A DNA stretch of 64,000 nt from Lachnospiraceae bacterium. GTDB taxonomy: Bacteria > Bacillota > Clostridia > Lachnospirales > Lachnospiraceae. This document shows, in pieces, positions 55,642-64,000 of this stretch. A program made the translations under genes and the position numbers. The stretch lies in contig CAJTHM010000009.1 of assembly GCA_910576125.1 (NCBI GenBank), positions 156,468-220,467 on the forward strand, given 5' to 3'. Within the stretch, counting starts at the first letter, position 1, and every line of letters begins with the position of its first letter. Below the pieces are notes generated by a model, which saw only the letters and a list, made by a program, of their open reading frames with translations, did not search any database and had not been told where the DNA came from.

Positions 55642-56409
55642 ATGGAGAAAGAGGATATCGAGGGGTTACTGAAAGAAATCCCCGGTAAGACCTGTGTATA
55701 TTACAGGAATCTGGTCACTGGCGCTACAATCGGCATCAGAGAGCGGACTCCTATGATGGCGGCCAGCGTCATCAAAATTCCCATTTTGGTGGAGGCTTTC
55801 CGCCAGATCAGGACGGGAGAACATGCGAAAGAAGAGAAATATGTGCTGCAGGAGGGAGATAAAAGGCCCTCCTGTGGCTGTTTGAATCGGATGCATGCGG
55901 GGCTGGAAGTGACCTATGAGGATCTCTGTAATCTCATGATCATCCTGAGCGATAATTCCGCCACCAATATCCTGATCAGGCTTCTGGGCGGGATGGACAG
56001 GATTAATGAGGATCTGCGCGGCATGGGCTATGAGACGCTGCAGGTGAACAGGCTGCTCTTCGATAAGGAGGCCTCCGACAGGGGCGTCCAGAACTATGTG
56101 ACCGCAGTGGAGATTGCGGATATGCTGGAGAAGATGTACCGGGGACAGATGGTGGATTCGGAGGCGTCAGCGGACATGCTGGATATTTTAAAGGCCCAGA
56201 GGCTGAATGGGAAATTCCCGTTCCGTTTCGGGGACGGAATCGTGATGGCTCACAAGACGGGGGAGGATGACGGAATCACCCACGATGTGGGCATTCTCTA
56301 TGCAAGGGAGCCTTTTGTGCTGTGCTGCATGGGGAATGAGACGGACTGTCCGGCCTTTAACAGGTTCATGCAGGATATCGCCTGGCAGCTCTGCCAGGGA
56401 AGCGTGTAG
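55642..56409 (+). CDS. Class A beta-lactamase-like serine hydrolase
   Basis: A 255-residue protein of the beta-lactamase/DD-peptidase fold. SxxK is in AASVIKIP (Ser 42, Lys 45), SDN in LSDNSAT (about 103) and KTG in AHKTGEDDG (about 205). No signal peptide is present, so it may be cytoplasmic and act as a peptidase or amidase rather than an antibiotic-inactivating enzyme. AGGAGAG lies just before the ATG. It sits between two NlpC/P60 genes, which fits a role in handling wall peptides. The ATG at 55642 is the first codon not overlapping the previous gene. Confidence 0.85.
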   Translation: MEKEDIEGLLKEIPGKTCVYYRNLVTGATIGIRERTPMMAASVIKIPILVEAFRQIRTGEHAKEEKYVLQEGDKRPSCGCLNRMHAGLEVTYEDLCNLMIILSDNSATNILIRLLGGMDRINEDLRGMGYETLQVNRLLFDKEASDRGVQNYVTAVEIADMLEKMYRGQMVDSEASADMLDILKAQRLNGKFPFRFGDGIVMAHKTGEDDGITHDVGILYAREPFVLCCMGNETDCPAFNRFMQDIAWQLCQGSV

Positions 56410-56496
56410 AGATGTTCTGAGCCGGCAGGAGGGCGCGGCGTACAACTCTTTGGTATGTGAGTTAAAGCGCCTGAGGGCGGCGGAATGCGAGGAATT

Positions 56497-57345
56497 ATGA
56501 AAGCGATTGCAGGAAAGACGATAGTGTCTCTGCGGGAGCGGCCATCCTCCCATATGACACTGGATGACGAGCTTCTGTACGGCATGGTGGTGGAGGTGTT
56601 GGAGGAGACGGCGGACGCGGAAGAGGGAGAAAGGACTCCGTGGATGTCCGTGCGCACACCTTACCGGTATACCGGATACTGTAAAAAGGAAGACTTGATA
56701 TTGGATGAAAGCCGCGTGAAGGCATGGGAGGGCGGACAGCTGTGCGTGGTCATGCAAAGGTACGCAGACGTCCTTTCCGAGCCGCGGGTACAGGGCGTGT
56801 GCATGGAGTCCGTGACCAGAGGCGGCAGGCTGCTGGCGCACAGAGAGCAGGACACAGGGGAAAAGGGCTGGGTCTGTGTGGAGCTGGCGGACGGCAGGCG
56901 GGGCTACACAAAGGAGAAATTTCTTGGCTCCTATTACGAAACGCAGTTCACCACAGACGAGAACGCTTTCCGCGAGAGGCTGGTGGAGATGGCAAGAGGG
57001 TATCTGGGCACCCAGTACCGCTGGGGCGGAAAGAGCACTCTGGGCATAGACTGCTCGGGCCTGACCAGTATGTGCTATATGCTCTGCGGGGTCTATATCT
57101 ACCGAAACGCCGGATATGTGGACACTTTCGCGCTGCATGAGATTCCCATGGAGGAAAAAAAGCCGGGAGACCTGCTGTATTTTCCCGGGCACATCGCCAT
57201 GTATATCGGAGATGACAGGTATATCCATTCCACCGGGAGAGATGGAGACGACGGCGTAGTCATAAACAGCCTGAATCCTGCCCATGAGGACTTCAGGGAG
57301 GATTTACTCCGGCAGCTGGAGCGGGTGGGGAGTATTTTTGTATGA
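56497..57345 (+). CDS. SH3-domain NlpC/P60 peptidase (YkfC-like)
   Basis: A 282-residue cytoplasmic peptidase. Two bacterial SH3-like domains (about 5-75 and 80-150) precede an NlpC/P60 domain: catalytic Cys in GIDCSGLTSM (about 186), His in FPGHIAMYIGD (about 232) and a third polar residue in RYIHSTG. This arrangement and the lack of a signal peptide match YkfC, which removes L-Ala-D-Glu peptides from muropeptides taken up from the wall. The neighbouring serine hydrolase may complete the pathway. GAGGA precedes the ATG at 56497. Confidence 0.86.
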   Translation: MKAIAGKTIVSLRERPSSHMTLDDELLYGMVVEVLEETADAEEGERTPWMSVRTPYRYTGYCKKEDLILDESRVKAWEGGQLCVVMQRYADVLSEPRVQGVCMESVTRGGRLLAHREQDTGEKGWVCVELADGRRGYTKEKFLGSYYETQFTTDENAFRERLVEMARGYLGTQYRWGGKSTLGIDCSGLTSMCYMLCGVYIYRNAGYVDTFALHEIPMEEKKPGDLLYFPGHIAMYIGDDRYIHSTGRDGDDGVVINSLNPAHEDFREDLLRQLERVGSIFV

Positions 57346-57403
57346 TTCCCATAAGGATTGACGGTTTCGCAGAGGATAGTGGGATTGTTGAATTGGGATA
57401 TAT

Positions 57404-57466
57404 ACTGCATAACGCTGAATGCTGCCTGATGTAATCATGCGATTGAACCAGTCAGCGTTATGCAGT
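57404..57466. repeat. Perfect 15-bp inverted repeat upstream of trkA
   Basis: ACTGCATAACGCTGA (57404-57418) and its exact reverse complement (57452-57466) with a 33-nt loop, 58 bp before the trkA start. It overlaps a TATACT that may be a -10 element. It has no T run, so it is not a classical terminator; it could be a long stem in the leader RNA or a binding site for a dimeric regulator. Confidence 0.7.
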
Positions 57467-57523
57467 CTGGTTTCATGGCAAGTGAAATCGTTAAGCAGTA
57501 TAAGTAAGAGGAAATGAGGTTTG

Positions 57524-58888
57524 ATGTCCATGAAGATAATTATTGCCGGCAATGGCAAGATGGGGGCTGCGCTGACCCGTCAGCTGGCCGCCGAGGGGGA
57601 TGACCTGACATTGATCGATTCCAATCTGAATGTACTGGAATCCAGCGAGGAGCGCTATGACATCATGGTGGTGCACGGGAACTGCGCCTCCATGGAGGTG
57701 CTGCTGCAGGCGGGGGTAAAGGACGCGGATCTGCTGATTGCCATGGCGGGGGCGGACGAGGTGAACCTGCTGTGCTGCATGACGGCCCACGGCCTGAATG
57801 CCAATATCCACACCATCGCCAGGGTGTGCAATCCGGAATATACCAACCAGGTCTATGTCATGCGCAATATGTTCGCCCTGTCCATGGTAGTGAACCCGGA
57901 GAGGCAGGCGGCCACGGAGATGGAGCGCCTTCTGAAATACCCGGGCTTCCTCAAGCGTGACACTTTCACCAAGGGGCGGGTGGAAATCGTGGAGCTGCGG
58001 ATAGACGGCCGCAGCAAGCTCAAAGATGTGGCCCTGAATGATATGGACAGCATCGTGAAATGTAAGACCCTGGTCTGCGCCGTGCTGCGGGACGGCAAGG
58101 CGGTGGCGCCGGGCGGCAATTTCGTGCTCCGGGAGGGGGACCGCATCTATGTGACGGCTTTCACCAATACCCTGACTATCTTGCTGAAGAACTTGGGGAT
58201 AGTCACTCATAAAGTAAAGCGGGTGATGCTGTGCGGCGGAGGGCGCGTCAGCTACTATCTGGCCAAGCAGCTCCAGAACAGCGGCATCCAGGTGCAGATT
58301 GTGGAGCAGAATCCGGGCCGCTGCAGACAGATGGCCACCATGCTTCCCTCCGCCTGTATCATACAGGGGGATTCCAGCAGCCAGTTCCTGCTGGAGAGCG
58401 AGGGCATTTCCGGATGTGACGCGCTGGCTACACTGACAGGAATGGACGAACTGAATATGATTATCTCCCTCTACGGCATCCGCTGCGGCGTCCCGCAGGT
58501 GATCACGAAGCTGGGGCATATTGAAAATACGGATCTTTTGGGCAATCTGTCCCTGGGCAGCGTCATCAGCCCCAAGGAGCTGTGCTGCAATACCATCGTA
58601 CAGTATGTGAGAGCCATGAAGAACCAGACGGGCGCGGCCCTGACGGTGCACACCATAGCGGACGGACAGGCGGAGGCCATGGAGTTCCATGCAGACGAGG
58701 GGACGCGCAACTGCGGCAAGCCCCTGAAGACCCTGAAGCTGAAAAAGGGCGTGCTGGTTGTGTGCATTTCCAAAGGGGCCAAGATGGAAATTCCGAACGG
58801 CGATTCGTACTTTAATGTAGGTGATATCGTCTATGTCGTCACCGGCAGGGAGAGGACTATTTACCAGCTGAACGATATTTTTGAATAA
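57524..58888 (+). CDS. trkA: Trk potassium uptake system regulatory subunit TrkA
   Basis: The cytoplasmic gating subunit of the Trk K+ channel, 454 residues. It has two RCK halves, each a nucleotide-binding Rossmann fold (MKIIIAGNGKMGAALTRQL, and KRVMLCGGGRVSYYLAKQ at about 230) followed by a TrkA-C domain. The ATG at 57524 is preferred (GAGG about 5 nt upstream). NAD+/NADH or ATP binding to it opens TrkH. The next gene, trkH, follows after 35 bp, so the two form an operon. Confidence 0.94.
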   Translation: MSMKIIIAGNGKMGAALTRQLAAEGDDLTLIDSNLNVLESSEERYDIMVVHGNCASMEVLLQAGVKDADLLIAMAGADEVNLLCCMTAHGLNANIHTIARVCNPEYTNQVYVMRNMFALSMVVNPERQAATEMERLLKYPGFLKRDTFTKGRVEIVELRIDGRSKLKDVALNDMDSIVKCKTLVCAVLRDGKAVAPGGNFVLREGDRIYVTAFTNTLTILLKNLGIVTHKVKRVMLCGGGRVSYYLAKQLQNSGIQVQIVEQNPGRCRQMATMLPSACIIQGDSSSQFLLESEGISGCDALATLTGMDELNMIISLYGIRCGVPQVITKLGHIENTDLLGNLSLGSVISPKELCCNTIVQYVRAMKNQTGAALTVHTIADGQAEAMEFHADEGTRNCGKPLKTLKLKKGVLVVCISKGAKMEIPNGDSYFNVGDIVYVVTGRERTIYQLNDIFE

Positions 58889-58923
58889 AATGATTTCGGG
58901 CAAGGACGGGTTGAAAAGTAGAC

Positions 58924-60372
58924 ATGAACTATAAGATGATGGGGAAATTTATCGGCAAGATTCTCCTGGTGGAAGCCGTATTTATGGTACCGGCGATGCT
59001 GATAAGCCTGTGGGAGAGGGAATTTGCCGCGGTGACGGCTTTCATGTGGAGCCTGGGGGCGCTCCTTGTGGCGGCAGGGGGGCTATCATGGTTCGGCAGG
59101 GGCTCCCAGAAAAAATTCTACGCCAAGGAGGGGCTGGCCTGCGTGGGCCTGAGCTGGATCGCCATGAGCCTGTTGGGCTGCCTGCCCTTTTTCCTCTCCG
59201 GAGTGATGCCCAACTACATTGACGCGCTCTTTGAAATCGTGTCGGGCTTTACCACCACCGGAGCCTCCATCCTGCCGGCGGTGGAGGATGTGCCCAGGGG
59301 AATCCTGTATTGGAGGAGCTTCAGCCATTGGCTGGGGGGCATGGGGGTGCTGGTGTTCCTGCTGGCCATCTCCTCCTCGGGGGGCAACGGTTTTACCATG
59401 CATCTGCTGCGGGCGGAGAGCCCGGGCCCTAACGTGGGAAAGCTCGTGCCCAAGATGCGCAAGACGGCCACGATTCTGTATCTGATTTATATCCTGCTGA
59501 CAGTGCTGGATGTGATATTCCTGCTGCTGGGGGACATGCCCCTGTTCGAGGCGGTGTGCACGGCGTTCGGAACCGTGGGGACGGGAGGCTTTGGGGTCAA
59601 GAATGACAGCATGGCCGGCTACAGCCCCTATATCCAGAATGTCTGCACAGTGTTCATGCTGCTGTGCGGGGTGAATTTCAGCTGCTATTATCTGCTCCTG
59701 GTGAAACAGGTGAAGAGTGTGCTGAAGGATGAGGAGCTGCGGCTGTATCTGGGAGTGGTATTGGGCAGCATCCTGATTATCGTATGGAATCTGAGGGGGT
59801 TCTACGCCACTTTGGAGGAGACCGTGCGGCATGCCTCTTTCCAGGTGGCGACCATCATGACCACCACGGGATTTGCCACCACGGACTATGAACTTTGGCC
59901 GGGGCTGTCCAAGGCCATTTTGCTGAGCCTGATGATTCTGGGGGCCAGCGCGGGCAGCACGGGCGGCGGCTTCAAATGCGGCCGGGCGCTGCTGGTGGCG
60001 AAGAGCCTGCACAGGAGCGTGCGCCAGGTGGTGCATCCCCAGAAAGTGCAGGTGGTGCGGCTCAACGGCCATGCGGTGGACGAGAAGATACTGCAGAATA
60101 CCAATGCCTATCTGGCAGCATACATGATTGCGATTATACTGAGCTTTCTGCTGATTTCAGTGGACGGCTTTTCCATCACCAGCAATCTGTCGGCGGTACT
60201 GGCCTGCTTCAACAATATCGGACCCGGCTTCGATGCGGTGGGGCCGACTTGTAACTATGGAGCTTACAGTGATTTCTCCAAGATTGTGCTCACATGGGAT
60301 ATGCTGGCGGGAAGACTGGAGATTTTCCCCATGCTGATACTGTTGAGCAGGTCCACATGGAAGCATCGCTAA
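58924..60372 (+). CDS. trkH: Trk potassium uptake protein TrkH
   Basis: The membrane channel subunit, 482 residues, made of four M1-P-M2 units. The four selectivity segments are visible: SGFTTTGASI, FGTVGTGGFGVK, IMTTTGFATTDY and CFNNIGPGFDAVGP, each with the filter Gly. The C-terminal ILLSRSTWKHR is a usual TrkH ending. With TrkA it takes up K+. It starts 35 bp after trkA. Confidence 0.94.
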   Translation: MNYKMMGKFIGKILLVEAVFMVPAMLISLWEREFAAVTAFMWSLGALLVAAGGLSWFGRGSQKKFYAKEGLACVGLSWIAMSLLGCLPFFLSGVMPNYIDALFEIVSGFTTTGASILPAVEDVPRGILYWRSFSHWLGGMGVLVFLLAISSSGGNGFTMHLLRAESPGPNVGKLVPKMRKTATILYLIYILLTVLDVIFLLLGDMPLFEAVCTAFGTVGTGGFGVKNDSMAGYSPYIQNVCTVFMLLCGVNFSCYYLLLVKQVKSVLKDEELRLYLGVVLGSILIIVWNLRGFYATLEETVRHASFQVATIMTTTGFATTDYELWPGLSKAILLSLMILGASAGSTGGGFKCGRALLVAKSLHRSVRQVVHPQKVQVVRLNGHAVDEKILQNTNAYLAAYMIAIILSFLLISVDGFSITSNLSAVLACFNNIGPGFDAVGPTCNYGAYSDFSKIVLTWDMLAGRLEIFPMLILLSRSTWKHR

Positions 60373-60495
60373 GAGAAAAATCGTAAAGAGCGATGACTGT
60401 TTTTCCGATTTCTATTGCTATTCGCCGGGAATGGCTTTACACTGGATTTACAGAGAATGGTTTTCAAAACGGAAAGAGCATAAGGAGGGCAAAAA

Positions 60496-61626
60496 ATGGT
60501 AAAACTGACACCACCCATGGGATGGAATTCCTGGAACACTTTTGGGGCGAACATCAATGAGCAGCTGATTTTCGACACGGCGGACGCCATGGTGGAAAAA
60601 GGCCTGCCGGAGAAAGGCTACGAGTACCTGGTCATTGACGACTGCTGGTCGCTGAAAGAGAGGGACGCCAAAGAGCGCCTGGTGGCGGATCCTGAGAAGT
60701 TCCCCCAGGGCATGAAAGCAGTGGCGGATTATGTGCATTCCAAAGGGCTTAAGTTCGGCATGTATTCCTGCGCGGGGAATCTGACCTGTGCCGGATATCC
60801 GGGCAGCTTTGAGCACGAGTTCATAGACGCGGAGACTTTCGCGGAGTGGGGCGTGGACTTCCTGAAGTATGACTACTGCTACCACAGCCCCATCATCCCC
60901 GGAAAGTACTTGTACCGGCGCATGGGGCTTGCCCTGGAGAACTGCGGACGGGACATCCTGTTCTCCGCCTGTTCCTGGGGCGTGGACGAGACCCATGAAT
61001 GGATCAAGACCACAGGGGCGTCCATGTGGCGTTCCACAGGGGATATCTTTGATTCCTGGGACTCCGTCAAGACATTGACCCGCCAGCAGGAAAAGCTGCA
61101 TCCCTACAATGGCGTGGGCTGCTTCAATGATATGGACATGCTGATAGTGGGCATGTACGGCAAGGGAAATGTGGGGCTGAAAGGCTGTACGGATGTCCAG
61201 TACAAGACCCATTTCTCCATCTGGGCTTTCATGGGCTCTCCCCTGATGATCGGCTGCGATATCCGAGATATGAGCGAAGAGGCGCTGAACATATTGGGCA
61301 ATGAGGAAATCATCCGCATCAATCAGGACAGGCTCTGCCGCCAGCCGGTGAAGCTGGCGGGCACATGGCCGGGCGAGGATCTGCTTCTGTATTCCAGGCA
61401 GCTGGAGAACGGAGATTTGTGCATCGGAATGTTCAACTTAAGCGAGGAGAAGGCAGTGGCCAGGCTGAACCTGGATGAAGTGGGGCTTCCTTTCAGCACA
61501 GGCAGGACCCTGGAGGCGACGGAGCTCTGGACGGGTGACAAAGTGGAAGTGAAGAACGCCACCATGATCAGGGAGCTGGCGCCCTTTGACTGCGCCATGA
61601 TACGCGCCAAGGTGGTCAGCCTGTGA
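60496..61626 (+). CDS. Alpha-galactosidase, glycoside hydrolase family 27
   Basis: A 376-residue cytoplasmic enzyme that removes terminal alpha-galactose (or N-acetylgalactosamine). The GH27 start TPPMGWNSWNTFG is clear; the nucleophile Asp is in FLKYDYCYH (about 126) and the acid/base Asp in RSTGDIFDSW (about 183). The barrel ends in MGSPLMIGCDIRDMS, followed by a small C-terminal beta domain. There is no signal peptide. AAGGAGG precedes the ATG. The next small gene overlaps its stop by 4 bp. It is not adjacent to the LacI-controlled locus but works on related sugars. Confidence 0.94.
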   Translation: MVKLTPPMGWNSWNTFGANINEQLIFDTADAMVEKGLPEKGYEYLVIDDCWSLKERDAKERLVADPEKFPQGMKAVADYVHSKGLKFGMYSCAGNLTCAGYPGSFEHEFIDAETFAEWGVDFLKYDYCYHSPIIPGKYLYRRMGLALENCGRDILFSACSWGVDETHEWIKTTGASMWRSTGDIFDSWDSVKTLTRQQEKLHPYNGVGCFNDMDMLIVGMYGKGNVGLKGCTDVQYKTHFSIWAFMGSPLMIGCDIRDMSEEALNILGNEEIIRINQDRLCRQPVKLAGTWPGEDLLLYSRQLENGDLCIGMFNLSEEKAVARLNLDEVGLPFSTGRTLEATELWTGDKVEVKNATMIRELAPFDCAMIRAKVVSL

Positions 61627-61817
61627 GAAGCGGCTGTGAGGAGTGCGGGAAAGCGCTTACCTTTAATGAAATCGGCGCCTATAAAAAATTCGTAAACCGC
61701 GGAAGCACAAGTTTCTTGTGCAGGACATGCCTTGCGGCGAAGCTGGATGTGTCGGTGGAGGAGATTGACAGGAAGATTGAGCAGTTTAAGGCGCAGGGAT
61801 GTACCCTGTTCGTGTAG
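61623..61817 (+). CDS. Small Cys4 zinc-ribbon-like protein
   Basis: A 64-residue protein starting at a GTG that overlaps the alpha-galactosidase stop (GTGAG), implying translational coupling. Four Cys in CEECG and CRTCL, 26 residues apart, could bind one Zn2+. The C-terminal half is a helix (DVSVEEIDRKIEQF). I recall similar tiny genes after GH genes in Lachnospiraceae, but no function is known to me. Confidence 0.72.
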   Translation: MRSGCEECGKALTFNEIGAYKKFVNRGSTSFLCRTCLAAKLDVSVEEIDRKIEQFKAQGCTLFV

Positions 61818-61827
61818 ATTGAAAACG

Positions 61828-61857
61828 GGGCTTGGCCGGAACGGTCAGGCCCTTTTT
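61828..61857 (+). terminator. Rho-independent terminator
   Basis: GGGCTTGGCC (61828-61837) pairs with GGTCAGGCCC (61843-61852) including two G-U pairs, then TTTTT. It ends the alpha-galactosidase/Cys4 transcript. Confidence 0.85.
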
Positions 61858-61943
61858 CAGGAATGGAACGGATAGACGACAGGAAAATGCGGCGTGCGGC
61901 TGCGCACGAGAAGACGGAGGACAAATGAAGAGAGAGTACGGAC

Positions 61944-62505
61944 GGAGTGGAAACCGAATGGTGATTTGAAAGAAAGGGAAAAGGAGGCGGCAGCTATCTG
62001 CCAGGATTTTTCGGCATTTTGCGGTTATATCATCCAAAATAAGGTGAAGCTGGCCTCCAGAACGGGAAATATCGGAAAGAAAGACTGCTTTGCCATAAAT
62101 CAGCTTTTACATGGTATCCGCTCATCAGTTTTTTCTATTATACGGCGTTAAATTTCAAAATCCTGGAAACGAATGCAGCGGGCTGCATTGGAAGATGGCG
62201 GGTGAGAACGCTGGTGAGAAATCGAGGCGCGGCCCTTATTGGAAATCGTGTCCGACATCTATGAAAATACAGAGCTGGGAGAGGCGGAGGAACTGTCGGA
62301 CAGCGGTAGAAATACGGCGGCAGAGCGTGTCTATCAGGCTTATATCGATACATTCCTGCAAGGGGAGGAGGAAAAGCTGTCGGAGATATTTGAGGATGCG
62401 GCTGCATCGGACACAAGGCAGACAATCGATTTCCAGGTATCGGTAAGGCACACGGACTGCGTCCGGGTCATCGCCTTTTTTCGTTTACAGTGGGGACAGG
62501 GATGA
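61944..62505 (+). pseudogene. Frameshifted remnant of an unidentified protein (pRiA4b ORF-3-like C-terminus?)
   Basis: Three consecutive open stretches in different frames read like one old protein: ICQDFSAFCGYIIQNK and KKDCFAINQLLH in frame one (to about 62111), YPLISFFYYTALNFKILETN in another (to about 62170, stop 62235), and EIVSDIYENTELGE to TIDFQVSVRHTDCVRVI in a third (to 62505). The last segment resembles the start of a pRiA4b ORF-3-like domain. At least two frameshifts and an abrupt change after VRVI show decay. The rest of the 800-bp gap has no intact gene. Confidence 0.5.
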
Positions 62506-62680
62506 TGAAAAGGACATACATGCATCCGGAAGCTCTGATTCGGGAGGAGCATGCCGCGCTTACCGGACGGCAGAGCCCCTGCCAGAAAGAAGCCGCGGAT
62601 ACGCTGCGCCGGGAGATGGAGAGGGTCATCCTGGAGAATCCGGAGAGAATGTTTCTGTCTTTCTCCCATAGGATATCATC
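62505..62680 (+). pseudogene. Possible 5' gene fragment
   Basis: A frame starting MKRTYMHPEALIREEHAA after a GGGACAGGG site reads like coding sequence for about 55 residues, then runs antisense into the end of the methyltransferase gene on the other strand and loses any protein-like character. It may be the N-terminal stub of a gene whose rest has been lost. Low certainty. Confidence 0.25.
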
Positions 62681-63771
62681 AGGCCTCTGGCGAAGGTATA
62701 CCCGGCCCCGGGATGGGAGGAAAAGTAGTCCGCAATCTTCCTGTCCCGGCGGCAGCAGGCTTCGGCTTCCGGGCGTGTCAGGCCGTGGGTCAGCAGATGG
62801 AGAATCAGGCCCTCCTCCGCCTCCGGATCCCTGCAGGATGCCCAATTGTTGGACTGGATGAAATCCTCTTTGGCTTCCTCATAGTTCTCAAGCTTCGGGG
62901 TGACGAACTCTACCTTGTCATTCATCCTGACGTCCACGTCCACGAGACCCAGTTTCTGCATGATATGCGCGGCCTTGATGGCGGCGGAATAATCCCGTCC
63001 CTGCATGGCAAGCTCGGTCTGCCACTTCTTCTCCAGGCCTTCATGGCGGCACAGCTCCTGATAGTCCATGCCGTCCACATACAGCCCGCAGCTTTCGAAT
63101 TCCCTGTTCACATCCACACAGACCACATATGCGCCTGGCTTTGCGAAGGAGACCATCTTTCGGAGAAAGGCTCCGGGGTCGTCTATGTGCCTGAGAACTG
63201 CCTGGCATATCACAAGGTCGTATTGGTTTTCAGCGGAGTGTTCGCAGACGTTCTTGCAGAGGAAGTCTGCTTTCAGGTTCTGCCTGGCAAAAAGCTGTTT
63301 TCCCTCCTGGATTAGGTTTTCCGCAAAGTCGATTCCCGTGTAGGCGCTTCCCTCCGGCAGGAAAGGGAGGAACAGCAGCCCTAAGAAGCCGTATCCGCAC
63401 CCGCAGTCCAGCATGGAGACGGGCTCGCGGATGTTCCACACCTGTGAGACCAGGAAACGGGCATAGTCCTCGTTCCAGAACCGTTTCCGCGTCCGCAGGA
63501 GATAGTCCAGCCGATGGTTCCAGAAATCTTTCGTGCCGGACTGTTCCGGGGCGTACCCTTCCCCGTCCAGGGGCTTCAGGCCCAGCAGCTGGTCTGTGGA
63601 CACCTGGAAATATTCCGCCAGCGATGGCAGCACGGAGATGTCGGGCATGGTGGCCTGCGTCTCCCATTTGCTGATTGTCTGGAAGGATACGCCCATGGCG
63701 TCCGCCAGTTCCTGCTGGGTCAGCCTTTTCTGTCTCCGTAAATCCGCAATGCGTAAGTGGATTGTGCTCAT
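62626..63771 (-). CDS. XRE-family regulator fused to a SAM-dependent methyltransferase
   Basis: A 381-residue protein, the second such fusion in the window. Residues about 5-62 form the helix-turn-helix (KRLTQQELADAMGVSFQTIS). Residues about 75-300 form a class I methyltransferase with motif I MLDCGCGYGFLGLLFLPFL, acidic GIDFAENL, and motif IV YDLVICQAVLRHIDD. A C-terminal extension of about 80 residues follows, unlike the shorter fusion at 33.8 kb. The ATG at 63771 has GGAGG close upstream and a promoter at 63819-63847. The substrate is unknown. Confidence 0.82.
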   Translation of the reverse strand: MSTIHLRIADLRRQKRLTQQELADAMGVSFQTISKWETQATMPDISVLPSLAEYFQVSTDQLLGLKPLDGEGYAPEQSGTKDFWNHRLDYLLRTRKRFWNEDYARFLVSQVWNIREPVSMLDCGCGYGFLGLLFLPFLPEGSAYTGIDFAENLIQEGKQLFARQNLKADFLCKNVCEHSAENQYDLVICQAVLRHIDDPGAFLRKMVSFAKPGAYVVCVDVNREFESCGLYVDGMDYQELCRHEGLEKKWQTELAMQGRDYSAAIKAAHIMQKLGLVDVDVRMNDKVEFVTPKLENYEEAKEDFIQSNNWASCRDPEAEEGLILHLLTHGLTRPEAEACCRRDRKIADYFSSHPGAGYTFARGLMISYGRKTETFSPDSPG

Positions 63772-63818
63772 ATGTGTCCTCCTTGTAAAATGTGGTGTCT
63801 GTTGTGTTGCTTTCCTGT

Positions 63819-63847
63819 ATTGTACCAAGCCGCTTACGCGGCGGCAA
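63819..63847 (-). promoter_or_regulatory. Promoter for the XRE-methyltransferase gene
   Basis: On the minus strand TTGCCG (63842-63847), 17-nt spacer containing a small GCCGC/GCGGC palindrome, TACAAT (63819-63824) preceded by TTGG. The remaining bases to the window end (63848-64000) are AT-rich with no feature I can support. Confidence 0.6.
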
Positions 63848-64000
63848 GTTCTAAAAATAGTTTCTCCTAAATCCTCAAAAAAGTAGCAGTTTTTGAAGAT
63901 ATGTTGTATTGTTAAGTTACCACACCAAACAACGACATAACAACAAAAACTGCTATGATTAGTTTAACATGGTCTTCAAGATTTAACAACTCCATATTTC

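Overview
The window reads as a chromosomal segment of a moderately GC-rich, spore-forming Clostridia, most likely a gut Lachnospiraceae. The pointers are a SpoVT-type AbrB/GAF sporulation regulator, a T-box leader on ileS, LplB/YtcP-type sugar permeases with a lipoprotein binding protein, TrkA/TrkH, glycyl-radical enzyme genes, XRE regulators fused to methyltransferases, and strong GGAGG-type ribosome binding sites. No rRNA or tRNA gene and no CRISPR array was seen.

Layout. 0-7 kb: end of a MATE exporter, an M20 dipeptidase, a GHKL sensor kinase broken by a frameshift, a LytTR response regulator whose 5' end is partly duplicated upstream, and a two-gene ABC exporter. 7-13.3 kb: spoVT and its terminator, decayed kinase and ABC ATPase remnants, an APH-fold kinase, a DUF2142-like membrane protein and nicotinate phosphoribosyltransferase. 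13.5-18.4 kb: a two-gene unit with its own promoter, made of a coiled-coil protein with a GrpE-like C-terminus and a 1286-residue Hsp70-like ATPase carrying a new N-terminal domain and a long repeat-rich acidic linker. This is the best candidate for an undescribed system. 18.4-33 kb: T-box and ileS, a hypothetical, glycogen phosphorylase, a metallophosphoesterase lipoprotein, an aconitase-family hydratase, a GNAT enzyme, a purple-acid-phosphatase-like protein and a P5C dehydrogenase.

33-42.7 kb is accessory in character: two class I methyltransferases (one fused to an XRE domain), an XRE regulator with 156-bp tandem repeats, a RelB/YoeB toxin-antitoxin pair, a decayed hydroxyproline dehydratase/activase pair (hypD with about 75 codons missing, hypE without its radical-SAM cysteines), an IbrA/IbrB-like pair (PAPS-reductase-like plus ParB-like) and a LacI fragment without its DNA-binding domain. 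Both genes flanking the IbrA/IbrB pair have lost their 5' ends, which suggests an insertion with deletion.

42.7-51.7 kb is a carbohydrate locus: GH5 hydrolase, divergent LacI regulator, two permeases, binding protein and GH35 beta-galactosidase. Four copies of a CG-centred operator related to TGAAACCGATTGCA lie in front of lacI, the transporter (two copies) and the GH35 gene. Three of them sit at predicted transcription starts, so this looks like one LacI regulon including autoregulation.

51.8-64 kb: a small membrane protein, a 143-bp MITE-like element with 12-bp inverted ends and 8-bp flanking duplications, asnS, three cell-wall or peptide-related hydrolases, trkA/trkH, a GH27 alpha-galactosidase overlapping a tiny Cys4 protein gene, a frameshifted pseudogene region, and a second XRE-methyltransferase fusion. 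All functional calls come from motif recognition in the sequence alone; no database search was run.
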